Positions 9,240-21,218 of a stretch of 64,000 nucleotides of DNA are shown here, piece by piece. The notes under the pieces are model-generated. The model had not been told where the DNA came from and ran no database searches. It worked only from the letters and a program-made list of their open reading frames with translations. A program made the position numbers and the translations under genes. Each line of letters opens with the position of its first letter. Position 1 is the first letter of the stretch. Origin of the DNA: Gammaproteobacteria bacterium (GTDB lineage: Bacteria > Pseudomonadota > Gammaproteobacteria > Burkholderiales > Rhodocyclaceae); contig JAHJPX010000011.1 in the NCBI GenBank assembly GCA_018819515.1, forward strand, positions 62,001-126,000, in the 5' to 3' direction.

Positions 9240-10844
9240 CTACCCGCCATTCAGGCTGGCGTCCAGGCCCATGGGCGAATGCCGGAAGATTCGTCCGTCC
9301 ATGATTTTCACTTCCTCGCCCAGGAGGGGCACAAAGTCCATCCGGTCGAGGATGTCGCGTTGCAAGTCGATGCCCGGTGCGATTTCGAGCAGTTCGAGGC
9401 CTTCTGCACGCAGTCCGAACACGCAGCGCTCGGTGATGTAGAGGACTTCCTTGCCCGCGGCGGCGGCGATCGGGCCGCTGAAGGTGCGATGCTCGACTTC
9501 TTCGACGAACTTCTTCGCCTTGCCTTCCTTCAGGATGCGCAGGGCGCCGTTTTCGACGGCGATTTGCAGGCCGCCGGCGGTGAAGGTGCCGACGAAGACG
9601 ACCTTCTTGGCGTTCTGCGAGATGTTGATGAAGCCGCCCGCGCCGTTGAGGCGCGGACCGAACTTGGAAACGTTGAGGTTGCCCTGCCGGTCGGCCTGGG
9701 CCAGCCCGAGGAAGGCGAGGTCGAGGCCGCCGCCGTCGTAGAAGTCGAACTGGCTGGGCTGGTCGATGACCGCCTGGGTGTTGGTGGCGGCGCCGAAATT
9801 GAGGCCGCCGGCGGGTACGCCGCCAATGACGCCGGGTTCGGCGGTGAGCGTCAGGCGGTCGATGACGTTCTCTTCGGCCGCCACCGAGGCGACGCCTTCC
9901 GGCATGCCGATACCGAGGTTGACGATGGCGCCGGGCGCCAGTTCGAGTGCGGCGCGGCGGGCGATGATCTTGCGCTCGTCCATTTCCATCGGCGCGATGG
10001 CGGACATCGGGACGCGGATTTCGCCCGAGAACGCCGGGCTGTATTGCTCGGCGAAGGTCTGCGCGTGGTACTCGGGTCTCTCGGCGACGACGATGCAGTC
10101 GACCAGCACGCCGGGTATCTTCACCAGCCGCGGGTTCAACGTGTTGCGCTCGGCGATGCGCTCGACCTGGGCGATGACGATGCCGCCCGAGTTGCGCGTG
10201 GCCATGGCCACGGCCTGGGTCTCCAGCGTCAGCGCCTCCTTCTCCATGGTGATGTTGCCGTCGAGGTCGGCGGTGGTGCCGCGAATAAGGGCGACATTGA
10301 TCGGGAAGGCCTTGTAGAAGAGGTAGTCCTGGCCGTCGATGGGCATCAGGCGGACGATGTCTTCGGTCGTGCGCGGGTTGAGCTTGCCGCCGCCCAGGCG
10401 CGGATCGACGAAGGTGCCGAGGCCGACGTGGGTGAGGGTGCCGGGCTTGCCGGCGGCGATGTCGCGGAAGAGGTGCGAGATGACACCCTGCGGCAGGTTC
10501 CAGGCTTCGAGCTTGTTTTCGACGGCCAACGCTTGCAGTTTGGGCACCAGCCCCCAGTGTCCACCGATGACGCGGCTGACCAGGCCTTCATGGCCGAGAT
10601 GGTTGAGGCCGCGCGTCTTGCCGTCGCCCTGGCCGGCCGCATAGACCAAAGTCAGCCGTTGCGGCACGCCGGTTTCGAGAAAGCGCTGTTCGAGCGCGAC
10701 CGCGAGGTTCTCGGCGAAGCCGATGCCGACGAAGCCGGTGGTGGCGACCGTGTCGCCGTCGCGGATCAGTTCCACCGCCTCGCGCGAACTCACCACCTTG
10801 CCGCCACGGCGGGCGTGCAGGGCTGCCAGTTGCGATCGTCCCAT
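9240..10844 (-). CDS. Acyl-CoA:carboxylate CoA-transferase (propionate/acetate CoA-transferase type)
   Basis: 534 residues from the ATG at 10844, which has a strong GAGGAG site; longer upstream readings overlap glpD. Two class I CoA-transferase halves are fused in one chain. The alpha-like half has the glycine-rich CoA loop (GDTVATTGFVGIGFAENL). The beta-like half has GIGMPEGVASVAAEE and the catalytic Glu in LTAEPGVIGG. The length and SNITMEKE-type motifs (DGNITMEKEAL) match Pct-like enzymes, which move CoA between short acyl groups such as propionate, acetate, lactate or acetoacetate. Substrate choice cannot be read from sequence. It starts 11 bp after glpD and probably shares its transcript. 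Confidence 0.88.
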   Translation of the reverse strand: MGRSQLAALHARRGGKVVSSREAVELIRDGDTVATTGFVGIGFAENLAVALEQRFLETGVPQRLTLVYAAGQGDGKTRGLNHLGHEGLVSRVIGGHWGLVPKLQALAVENKLEAWNLPQGVISHLFRDIAAGKPGTLTHVGLGTFVDPRLGGGKLNPRTTEDIVRLMPIDGQDYLFYKAFPINVALIRGTTADLDGNITMEKEALTLETQAVAMATRNSGGIVIAQVERIAERNTLNPRLVKIPGVLVDCIVVAERPEYHAQTFAEQYSPAFSGEIRVPMSAIAPMEMDERKIIARRAALELAPGAIVNLGIGMPEGVASVAAEENVIDRLTLTAEPGVIGGVPAGGLNFGAATNTQAVIDQPSQFDFYDGGGLDLAFLGLAQADRQGNLNVSKFGPRLNGAGGFINISQNAKKVVFVGTFTAGGLQIAVENGALRILKEGKAKKFVEEVEHRTFSGPIAAAAGKEVLYITERCVFGLRAEGLELLEIAPGIDLQRDILDRMDFVPLLGEEVKIMDGRIFRHSPMGLDASLNGG

Positions 10845-10855
10845 CCCGCTCCTCC

Positions 10856-12235
10856 TCAGCTCTCCTGTCGCCGGATTATGCCTTGGAACCAGGCAGCGAA
10901 CGATGTGCGCTCGGCAGGCGTCATGGCCAGGCCGCGCTTGGTCCGGCGCCAGAGGATGTCGTCGGCGCTGCGGGCCCATTCGTGCTTCACGAAGTACTCG
11001 ACGTCGCGCTGATGGAGTCCGCCGCCGAAGTGCCGGCCGGGGTCGCCTGACGGGGCGGCGCCGTCCGGCAGGGCTTCGTTGGCGGTCCAGGGACCGCGAT
11101 CCGTGGCCAGCCACGGGCGCAGTCGCTCCATGACGGTCTCGGCCAGCTTGCGGTAGGTGGTGAGCTTGCCGCCGACGATGGCCAGTTCGGGCACGCCGTC
11201 GCGGTCATCGACCACCAGCGTGTAGTCGCGCGTGATCGCCGCCGGATCGCCCTTGCCGTCGTCGTAGAGCGGCCGGATGCCGGCGTAGCTCCAGACGATG
11301 TCGGCTTCCGCAAGGGGGCGCGCCAGGTAGCGGTTCGCCGCGTCGAGCAGGTAGCGCGTCTCGTCCGGAGTGATTGCCCGGGGGCCGTCCGGATCGTCGA
11401 CCGCAATGTCGGTGGTGCCGATCAGGGACCAGCGCTCCATGTAGGGGATGATGAAGACGATGCGCCGATCAATGTTCTGGAGGATGTAGGCGTGCTCGCC
11501 GCCATGTACGCGCGGCACGACGATGTGGCTGCCTTTGACCAGTTGGACCCTGGCGGCAGGCATGCGGCTGCCGGTGCGCTCGATGACGCCACTGACCCAG
11601 GGGCCGGCGGCATTGACCAGAACGCGTGCGGTGACCTGCCGCTCGCCATCGGAAGACGCCAGCGTCGCCGACCAGGCGCCGGCCTCGCGCTTGGCGGAGA
11701 CGAAGCGCGTACGCGGCAGCACGGTGGCGCCATGCTCGACCGCCGAGCGCAGGTTGGCGATGACGAGGCGGGCGTCGTCGACGCGGGCATCCCAATAGCT
11801 GTAGCCCTTGGTGAAAGCGGGCTTGAGGCCCGCGCCCAAACCGTCGGTGCGCAGCGTGACGCCGCGGGAGCCGGGCAGGCTGGAACGGCCGCCCATGCGG
11901 TCGTAAAGCCAGAGTCCCGCCCGGATCATCCAGGCCGGGCGCAGCGTCGGCACATGGGGCATGACGAACTGGAGCGGCGTGACGAGGTGGGGTGCGAGGC
12001 GCAGCATGACTTCCCGTTCGGCCAGCGATTCGGCGACCAGGCGGAACTCGTAGTGTTCGAGGTAGCGCAAGCCGCCGTGGATGAGCTTGGTGCTGGCCGA
12101 GGAGGTGGCGCCGCCGAAATCGCCTTGCTCCACCAGCAAGGTCCGGACGCCGCGCCCGGCGGCATCGCGGGCGATGCCGGCGCCGTTGATGCCCCCGCCG
12201 ACGATCAGCAGGTCGAATTCGGCCGTCTTGGTCAT
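10856..12235 (-). CDS. glpD: Aerobic glycerol-3-phosphate dehydrogenase
   Basis: 459 residues from the ATG at 12235. The N-terminal Rossmann motif (DLLIVGGGINGAGIARDAAGRG) binds FAD. The family block GGATSSASTKLIHGGLRYLEHYEF follows at about 40-62. The C-terminal part has VGGKLTTYRKLAE and the helical cap domain, slightly shorter than the 501-residue E. coli enzyme. It oxidises sn-glycerol 3-phosphate to dihydroxyacetone phosphate and feeds electrons to ubiquinone at the inner membrane. No glycerol kinase, facilitator or GlpR lies nearby, so it may serve phospholipid turnover as much as glycerol growth. It is divergent from clpB. Confidence 0.94.
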   Translation of the reverse strand: MTKTAEFDLLIVGGGINGAGIARDAAGRGVRTLLVEQGDFGGATSSASTKLIHGGLRYLEHYEFRLVAESLAEREVMLRLAPHLVTPLQFVMPHVPTLRPAWMIRAGLWLYDRMGGRSSLPGSRGVTLRTDGLGAGLKPAFTKGYSYWDARVDDARLVIANLRSAVEHGATVLPRTRFVSAKREAGAWSATLASSDGERQVTARVLVNAAGPWVSGVIERTGSRMPAARVQLVKGSHIVVPRVHGGEHAYILQNIDRRIVFIIPYMERWSLIGTTDIAVDDPDGPRAITPDETRYLLDAANRYLARPLAEADIVWSYAGIRPLYDDGKGDPAAITRDYTLVVDDRDGVPELAIVGGKLTTYRKLAETVMERLRPWLATDRGPWTANEALPDGAAPSGDPGRHFGGGLHQRDVEYFVKHEWARSADDILWRRTKRGLAMTPAERTSFAAWFQGIIRRQES

Positions 12236-12264
12236 TCTGGGAGCATTATGCCTGCGCTGCCCCG

Positions 12265-12292
12265 GTTGAAAACGCGGACCGAACCCCCACAT
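12265..12292 (+). promoter_or_regulatory. Candidate sigma-32 (heat-shock) promoter of clpB
   Basis: GTTGAAA (12265-12271), a 13-bp spacer, then CCCCACAT (12285-12292). The known RpoH pattern is CTTGAAA, 13-14 bp, CCCCATnT. The position, about 100 bp before clpB, fits. Confidence 0.7.
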
Positions 12293-12346
12293 CGTCGGTA
12301 ACGATATTCGGGAGAAAACTATGGCCCCCACGCTCATTTCATTCGC

Positions 12347-12394
12347 TGCCCCCACGGGGGGCGTTGCCTCCTTCGGGGCGGCCCGTCAGGAGGC
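12347..12394 (+). promoter_or_regulatory. clpB leader hairpins; Shine-Dalgarno can pair with GCCTCC
   Basis: The ribosome site GGAGG (12389-12393), directly before the ATG, lies in GGAGGC, which is the exact complement of GCCTCC at 12366-12371. A small CCCC/GGGG hairpin precedes it. The pairing would hide the ribosome site at low temperature, so an RNA thermometer is possible. GC-rich hairpins of this look are also common as intergenic repeats in betaproteobacteria, so it may be only a repeat. Confidence 0.4.
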
Positions 12395-14980
<2,586 letters not shown>

Positions 14981-15068
14981 GGCATCCGCGCAGCGTTGGC
15001 TCCATTTGGCGACAGTGGCCGCACGAACGTAACCAGTCTACATTCGGCGCATCCTTAAGGAGAGCGTC

Positions 15069-16226
<1,158 letters not shown>

Positions 16227-16256
16227 GGCGCCTGTCCGGAAGGCGTTGCGCAGGCC

Positions 16257-17093
16257 ATGAACCGACTGACCCGTTGTCTGGGGCTGCTGCTGGCGGCCAT
16301 CTCCTCGATTGCCTCGGCAGCGCCGGAAGTGCCGCCGCATCTGAGTCCTTCGGGGCAGAACGAGTTTAGGGAATTCGCCGAGGCACCGGACCATCGTGCC
16401 TTCGCGATCGCGCCGGGCGGCGCCTGGGGATGGGCCGCGGGCAAGGCGTCGCCGCAGGAGGCGGAAGACGAGGCCGTGGCGATCTGCCAGGGACAAACCG
16501 AGCAGCGCTGTGTGATGTTTGCGATCGACGGCCGGACGGTTTTCGATGCGGACGCCTGGTCGACCTTGTGGCGCCCCTACGCCACGGCCGCGCAGGCCCG
16601 GAAGGCAGGCTTCGGCAGGGAGCGCGGCCAGCGCATGCACGACCTGCTGTTTCACGACGCCGCCGGCAGGAAGCACCACCTCGCTGCGCTGAAGGGCAAG
16701 GTCGTCGTGCTGCATTTCTGGGGAGCGTGGTGCCCGCCTTGTCGCCGGGAAATGCCGGAACTGATGAATTTGCGGCAGTCGCTGGCGGATCGGCCGGACG
16801 TTGCCTTCGTTCTGTTGCAGGCCCGCGAGAAATTCGCGGTTTCCAGGCAATGGGCCGAAAATGAAGGCATTGCGCTGCCGCTGTTCGATTCCGGATCGAC
16901 CGGCGACGACGACACGCAGTTCCGCCTGGCGAACGGCAAACCGATCGGGGATCGCGAAATCGCCAATCGCTTTCCGACCACCTATGTTCTCGACCGATAT
17001 GGCATAGTTGTTTTTTCGCATGTCGGGCCGGTCAGCGACTGGACCCAGTACGAGCGCTTTTTGCGCGATCTGGCCCGAAGTGCGGAACGGTAG
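16257..17093 (+). CDS. Periplasmic TlpA/ResA-like thioredoxin-fold protein with extra N-terminal domain
   Basis: 278 residues. The signal peptide is MNRLTRCLGLLLAAISSIASA. Residues 25-125 form a separate domain with two Cys (AVAICQGQTEQRCVMFAIDG), similar in look to the DUF4189-type 'CxxxxxxxxC' modules. From about 135 there is a TlpA-type thioredoxin fold with the active-site motif WCPPCRREMPEL (~160-171) and the cis-Pro loop FPTTYVLD. Such proteins reduce or exchange disulfides in the periplasm, for example in cytochrome c maturation. The gene is 30 bp past the beta-helix gene, and the cytochrome c operon follows. Confidence 0.78.
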   Translation: MNRLTRCLGLLLAAISSIASAAPEVPPHLSPSGQNEFREFAEAPDHRAFAIAPGGAWGWAAGKASPQEAEDEAVAICQGQTEQRCVMFAIDGRTVFDADAWSTLWRPYATAAQARKAGFGRERGQRMHDLLFHDAAGRKHHLAALKGKVVVLHFWGAWCPPCRREMPELMNLRQSLADRPDVAFVLLQAREKFAVSRQWAENEGIALPLFDSGSTGDDDTQFRLANGKPIGDREIANRFPTTYVLDRYGIVVFSHVGPVSDWTQYERFLRDLARSAER

Positions 17094-17108
17094 TGCGGAA
17101 GCCGGGGG

Positions 17109-17122
17109 TTGACCAAGGTCAA
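17109..17122 (+). promoter_or_regulatory. FNR/Dnr-type box upstream of the cytochrome c-yeeE operon
   Basis: TTGAC CAAG GTCAA is a perfect palindrome with the TTGAC-N4-GTCAA/ATCAA pattern of the FNR/Anr/Dnr family. It ends 59 bp before the cytochrome start, a usual distance for activation. A matching box lies before the opposing octahaem cytochrome operon. Confidence 0.65.
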
Positions 17123-17181
17123 CGGATGGTGGATGCATGCTTCTATATTGACGGCTCATTTTCGACCACCTGGGGGGGAGT

Positions 17182-17586
17182 ATGAAATTGACATTGCTGA
17201 CCAAGCGTTCGGTGCTTGCGGTTTTCCTGCTGGCATTCGGGGTTTCCGCGTTCGCCTACGAGGGCAACCTGAAGCGCGGACGCCTGTACTACCGCTATAT
17301 CTGCACCGATTGCCACAAAGCGACGCTGGGTGAGCCGATCCCGCCGAACGGACGCACCAAGGCCGAGTGGTTGGCGTACCTGAAGGCCGACAAGCACGAC
17401 AAGTCCGGCAAGAGCAACGGTTCGGTGAAGTACTTCATCAGCAAGGCCTACCGGGAAACCATCAAGGACAAGAACAAGGCGGCGGCTCGCGTGCTGAACG
17501 ACAGTGACGCCGAATTGTTCGCCGATGTCCAGGCCTGGGTGCAGTACAGCGCCAAGGACTCGGACAACCCGTCCGGCTGCCAGTAA
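17182..17586 (+). CDS. Periplasmic monohaem c-type cytochrome
   Basis: 134 residues. The signal peptide (MKLTLLTKRSVLAVFLLAFGVSAFA) is followed by one haem c site, CTDCH at residues 41-45. There is no other CxxCH. A downstream Met for the sixth haem ligand is not obvious, so the ligand may be His or Lys. The chain ends in a Cys (SGCQ). GGGGGGA before the ATG is the ribosome site. It lies 12 bp before the YeeE transporter gene, so the two form an operon. It probably carries electrons in the sulfur redox module, but its partner is inferred only from position. Confidence 0.82.
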   Translation: MKLTLLTKRSVLAVFLLAFGVSAFAYEGNLKRGRLYYRYICTDCHKATLGEPIPPNGRTKAEWLAYLKADKHDKSGKSNGSVKYFISKAYRETIKDKNKAAARVLNDSDAELFADVQAWVQYSAKDSDNPSGCQ

Positions 17587-17598
17587 GCGGAGATCATC

Positions 17599-18834
17599 AT
17601 GGAATCTGAAAACGGCTGGCGGGCCGGGCTGGCGGCCGACTATCGGGCGGTGTTCGTGGAGCAGTGGTCGCCGTACGTCGGCGCCATCCTTCTGGTGGCG
17701 ATACTGGCGGCGCTGATGGTCACCGGGCAGTTCTGGGGCATCTTCGGCGGTCTCAAGCTGTGGGGCGACTGGTTCAACAACGCCATCGGTCTGGGATCGC
17801 TGCTGGGCGTCAAACCGGAACTGGAAAGCCCGCTGTCGCATCGCATGTCGCTGATGAACGCTTCACTGGTTGTCGGCGCGTTCGCGGCCGCGCTGCTTGC
17901 GCGCCAGTTTGCGCTCAACCGGGCGCCCAAGCTGGAGTACATCTGGGGCGCGCTGGGCGGGACGTTCATGGGCGTCGGCGCGTCGTTGGCCGGTGGCTGC
18001 ACCACCGGGGGGTTCTTTACCCCAATCGTGCATTCGTCGCCGGCCGGTTGGGCGATGTGGGCCGGATTGCTGGCGGGGGCCGTTATCGGTCTCAAGCTGC
18101 TTCTGTGGACGCTCGATCACATCACCTGGGGCATGGAAGCAAAAGTCAGCCATGGCGAGACGCCGCTGCGGGCCTGGTATCCCTGGTTCGGCGCCGCCGT
18201 GCTGGTGGCGATGGGGTGGTGGGCAACATCATGGGCAACCTCCGGCGATGCCAAGCTTGCGTCGAGGGCGATTCTCATTCTGGTCGGACTGGGCATGGGC
18301 TTCATCATGCAGCGCGCCAGAATCTGCTTCGCCCGCGCCTTCCGCGAGCCTTTCATGACGGCCGAAGGGGAGATGACCAAGGCCATCATCCTGGCGCTGG
18401 CACTGGCGATTCCCCTGGCGGCGCTGTTGTTCGAGAAGAAGGCGATCGATCCGTTCATCGGCATTCCCCCCGCGTTCTGGGCGGGTTCGCTGACGGGTGG
18501 CGTCATCTTCGGCATCGGCATGGTGTTTGCCGGCGGCTGCGCCTCGGGCACGCTGTGGCGGATGGGCGAAGGGCACCTCAAGCTGTGGGTCGCCGGCTTC
18601 TTCTTCGCCTGGAGTTCGTCGGCTTTCTCGGCCTTCGTGCGGCGCTGGGATCTGCTGACCCCGGAACAGAACATCGATACGATGCTGGACGAAACGAAGG
18701 TTGGCGCGCAGGTGTTCATGCCGCAAACGTTCGATAGCTGGGGCTGGACCTTCGTGGTCAGCTTCGCGATCCTGCTGGTGTGGTATCTCTTCGTGCGTTA
18801 CAACGAATCGACGGAGAAGTTCACCGTTCTGTAA
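17599..18834 (+). CDS. YeeE/YedE (TsuA-like) membrane transporter for thiosulfate or another sulfur species
   Basis: 411 residues, about nine to ten membrane helices. The duplicated family motifs are both present: SLAGGCTTGGFF (~130-140) and FAGGCASGTLWR (~310-322). The middle Cys is in RARICFARAFREPF (~242). These three Cys correspond to the conserved thiosulfate-path cysteines known in TsuA. This longer two-domain form occurs in sulfur-metabolising proteobacteria next to cytochromes. A loop between helices holds EAKVSHGETPLRAW, of which KVSHGETP comes from a dispersed repeat. The loop is a tolerant place and the frame is intact. Import or export of thiosulfate would connect with the tetrathionate-type cytochrome encoded opposite. 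Confidence 0.85.
   Translation: MESENGWRAGLAADYRAVFVEQWSPYVGAILLVAILAALMVTGQFWGIFGGLKLWGDWFNNAIGLGSLLGVKPELESPLSHRMSLMNASLVVGAFAAALLARQFALNRAPKLEYIWGALGGTFMGVGASLAGGCTTGGFFTPIVHSSPAGWAMWAGLLAGAVIGLKLLLWTLDHITWGMEAKVSHGETPLRAWYPWFGAAVLVAMGWWATSWATSGDAKLASRAILILVGLGMGFIMQRARICFARAFREPFMTAEGEMTKAIILALALAIPLAALLFEKKAIDPFIGIPPAFWAGSLTGGVIFGIGMVFAGGCASGTLWRMGEGHLKLWVAGFFFAWSSSAFSAFVRRWDLLTPEQNIDTMLDETKVGAQVFMPQTFDSWGWTFVVSFAILLVWYLFVRYNESTEKFTVL
18142..18164 (-). repeat. 23-bp palindromic repeat core, in frame inside the yeeE gene
   Basis: It encodes KVSHGETP, the same eight residues as in ClpB, although the two proteins are unrelated. On the plus strand it reads AAAGTCAGCCATGG CGAGACGCC. Confidence 0.9.
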
Positions 18835-18874
18835 CGCAAAGGCCGCAAGGCCGAACGTTTCGAGTCCGCGCCGA

Positions 18875-19498
18875 TCAGGGTGTTTCTTCGGCGTCGACTT
18901 CTTCCCAACCGGTGAGCATCGCCTTGATGTGCGACGTCGGGGTATGGCCTGCCGTCGTCAGGTAGAGGTGCGCGATGAGGAAGACCAGCATCATGAACGC
19001 CGCCATGGTGTGGAAGAAGGCCACCCATTCCAGCGACAGATACTGGTCCCAACCCCAGGCCTTCCAGTTGCCGTAGAAGATGTAGCACCAGCCGGATATC
19101 CAGATCATCGGACTGATGAACAGCAGCACGCCGAGGTAGGCGAGGCGCTGCAACGGGTTGTGCTTCTTCAGGGTGGTGGCGCGGAAGGGATGCGGAGCAT
19201 TGGTGAAGATGCCGGTGAGGTAGAACTTGATCATGGCATCGACCTTCTTGAGCGTCGGGATGTACTGCTTCCATTCGCCCGAGGTCAGATGCCAGAAGAT
19301 CGCGAACACCCACAGTCCGACGAGCGTCCAGGCGGCGACGATGTGGTGATGTACTGCCGTCTTGAAACCGAAGTTCTCGTAGACGCCGTGAATCTCGAAA
19401 CCGGTGAGCAGCAGGAAGATGATCAGGCCCGCCTGCGACCAGTGCCAGAAGCGCTCGAAGACCTTGAAGACGTAGATTTTGGTGCTGGGTCCGGACAT
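18875..19498 (-). CDS. Cytochrome b subunit (b561 / formate dehydrogenase gamma type)
   Basis: 207 residues from the ATG at 19498. There are four to five membrane helices and histidines placed as in dihaem cytochrome b subunits: ERFWHWSQ (helix 1), TAVHHHIVAAW, and AHLYLTTAGHTPTSH in the last helix. This type passes electrons between the quinone pool and a periplasmic redox enzyme. The start lies 4 bp after the octahaem cytochrome stop, so it is almost certainly its membrane partner. It is convergent with the yeeE gene, 40 bp apart. An ORF start further upstream exists but has no support. Confidence 0.88.
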   Translation of the reverse strand: MSGPSTKIYVFKVFERFWHWSQAGLIIFLLLTGFEIHGVYENFGFKTAVHHHIVAAWTLVGLWVFAIFWHLTSGEWKQYIPTLKKVDAMIKFYLTGIFTNAPHPFRATTLKKHNPLQRLAYLGVLLFISPMIWISGWCYIFYGNWKAWGWDQYLSLEWVAFFHTMAAFMMLVFLIAHLYLTTAGHTPTSHIKAMLTGWEEVDAEETP

Positions 19499-19502
19499 GA
19501 GC

Positions 19503-21179
19503 TCAACCTGCCTTTCTTGCCATGTAGATACGCAGCGCCCCGTGGCCGAGAACGCCAATCAGCGTGCCCAGCGCCGCCAGCCAGCCGATGGCGTCGAGCC
19601 AACCGGTGGAGTCGCGGCCCGGCATGTAGATGCCTGAAACACCCTGCAGGCGACCGCTCTTGCTGTGGCATTGCGTGCAGCTCAGCGCATCCTCTTTCGG
19701 CGCCACCATGTGGGTAATCGGCCAGGTCATCGACGTGGCCACGAAATCGAACTTGCCGCCGAACGGACGGCCGACATAGTCGGAGCCGGCCTTCAGGGCG
19801 GCTTCCCACTTGAAGTTCGTCCAGAAGGCGGAGCTGTCGCTCTCGCCGTAGGCGACCGCGGTGTGCGGCACCAACAGCGACTTTGTTTCGAGGTCATAGG
19901 GCTGCTTGCCCCGGAACACCTTGACCGGCCAGATGCGCGACAGGCCGTCCTCGGCGCTGCCGAAGTAGTGGTTGATTTCGGTGACGCCGTCGGTATTCAC
20001 CGGGTCGCCCAGCAGGGTGTACTTCACCTTGCCGTTGATCCACTGGTATTCCGGAATGACGTCGGCTTCGTAGGTGAAACTGCCCTTGATGGTCGCGTAG
20101 GAATCGTGCCCCGCGCTGTCCTTGAGCTTGAACGGTTTGCCGTCCTTCAGCCTGCCGGCGGTCGACCAGTCCCAGGTCATCTTGGTCGGCTTGCCGCCGC
20201 GCGCGAACTGCGGGATGTGGCAGGTCTGGCAGGCGATCTTGTCGGTGTGCTCGTTCAGTTTCGCGGTGATGATGCTGTCGTCGCTGTGCGGTTTCAGCCC
20301 GTGACAGGACTGGCAGGTGGTCGGGTTGGAGCTGTCAACCTTGCCGCGGATGTGGTGGGCGACGGCATCCTTGCCCGTCGGCGTGTAGCGGCTGCCCGGG
20401 ATGTTGTGTCCCTCGGTGGCGTGGCAGGTGCCGCAACTGAAGTTGAGCCCGTTCGCGTCCATGTGTACGTCGAGATAGCGCTTCGGGTTCTTCAACGAGG
20501 TGTCCAGATCGCCGTGCTTGACGGCATCGCCGCCGCCGCCGAGGAAGTGGCAGGCGCCGCAACTCGCGCGGGTGGTGACGCCGACGCGCTGCGCAATATC
20601 CTGCAAATCGACGCCCGGGACCTGCCGGCCGGACTTGGGCGGATACTCCATCTGCTGGTAGGCAGGATGCCCTGCCAGGCCGGGCAACTTCTTGTAGTCA
20701 CCGGTGGTGTCGTGGCAGACCAGGCAGTCGACGTTTTCCTCGTTCGTGAAATCGAAGTTCTTGTCCTTCATGCCATAGCCGATATGACAGGCGGCGCAGA
20801 AGGCTTCGTTCGACGCGGTGGCGGTGCAGAAGTTGTTGATGACGTGCCGCTTCCCGAGCAACTGGTTGTTTTCCGGATTGCGCCACTCCCACTGCCAGTG
20901 CTTGGTCTTCAAGAGCTGCTTGCCGGCCTCGGTGTGGCAGGAGAGACAGGCTTTGGTGACTTCCGGACCACTCTTGAAGTCCTGTTGCAGCGCTTCGAAC
21001 TTGCCGTGGTCGGCGGTGGTGCGGGCAGCCCGCAGTTCCAGCGAGTCCGGCTGGCGCTTCTGTACGGCCGCTGGACCGTCCTTGGCTTCCGCTGCCGGTG
21101 CGTCGCTGGCCGCTGCATTCCACAGTGCCAGCGTTCCCGCCACCGTCAGCGTCGCCATGAGAATACCTGTCGCTCTCAC
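19503..21179 (-). CDS. Octahaem c-type cytochrome, tetrathionate reductase (OTR) family, with C-terminal membrane anchor
   Basis: 558 residues. A signal peptide (about 1-24) is followed by eight CxxCH haem sites: CLSCH, CAACH, CLVCH, CGACH, CGTCH, CQSCH, CQTCH and CTQCH. Spacing and motifs (NFCTATASNEAFCAACHIGYG; DPVNTDGVTEINHYFG) match the octahaem tetrathionate reductase family, whose Shewanella member also reduces nitrite and hydroxylamine in vitro. Unlike that soluble enzyme, the last ~30 residues (WLDAIGWLAALGTLIGVLGHGALRIYMARK) form a transmembrane helix. A cytochrome b gene follows at once. The likely arrangement is a periplasmic catalytic head tied to a quinone-linked cytochrome b. 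True substrate and direction (tetrathionate reduction or thiosulfate oxidation) are not shown by sequence. Confidence 0.9.
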   Translation of the reverse strand: MRATGILMATLTVAGTLALWNAAASDAPAAEAKDGPAAVQKRQPDSLELRAARTTADHGKFEALQQDFKSGPEVTKACLSCHTEAGKQLLKTKHWQWEWRNPENNQLLGKRHVINNFCTATASNEAFCAACHIGYGMKDKNFDFTNEENVDCLVCHDTTGDYKKLPGLAGHPAYQQMEYPPKSGRQVPGVDLQDIAQRVGVTTRASCGACHFLGGGGDAVKHGDLDTSLKNPKRYLDVHMDANGLNFSCGTCHATEGHNIPGSRYTPTGKDAVAHHIRGKVDSSNPTTCQSCHGLKPHSDDSIITAKLNEHTDKIACQTCHIPQFARGGKPTKMTWDWSTAGRLKDGKPFKLKDSAGHDSYATIKGSFTYEADVIPEYQWINGKVKYTLLGDPVNTDGVTEINHYFGSAEDGLSRIWPVKVFRGKQPYDLETKSLLVPHTAVAYGESDSSAFWTNFKWEAALKAGSDYVGRPFGGKFDFVATSMTWPITHMVAPKEDALSCTQCHSKSGRLQGVSGIYMPGRDSTGWLDAIGWLAALGTLIGVLGHGALRIYMARKAG

Positions 21180-21218
21180 AATGTTTTCCCCCGAAGTTGT
21201 TTGCCGGACAAGTCGTTT

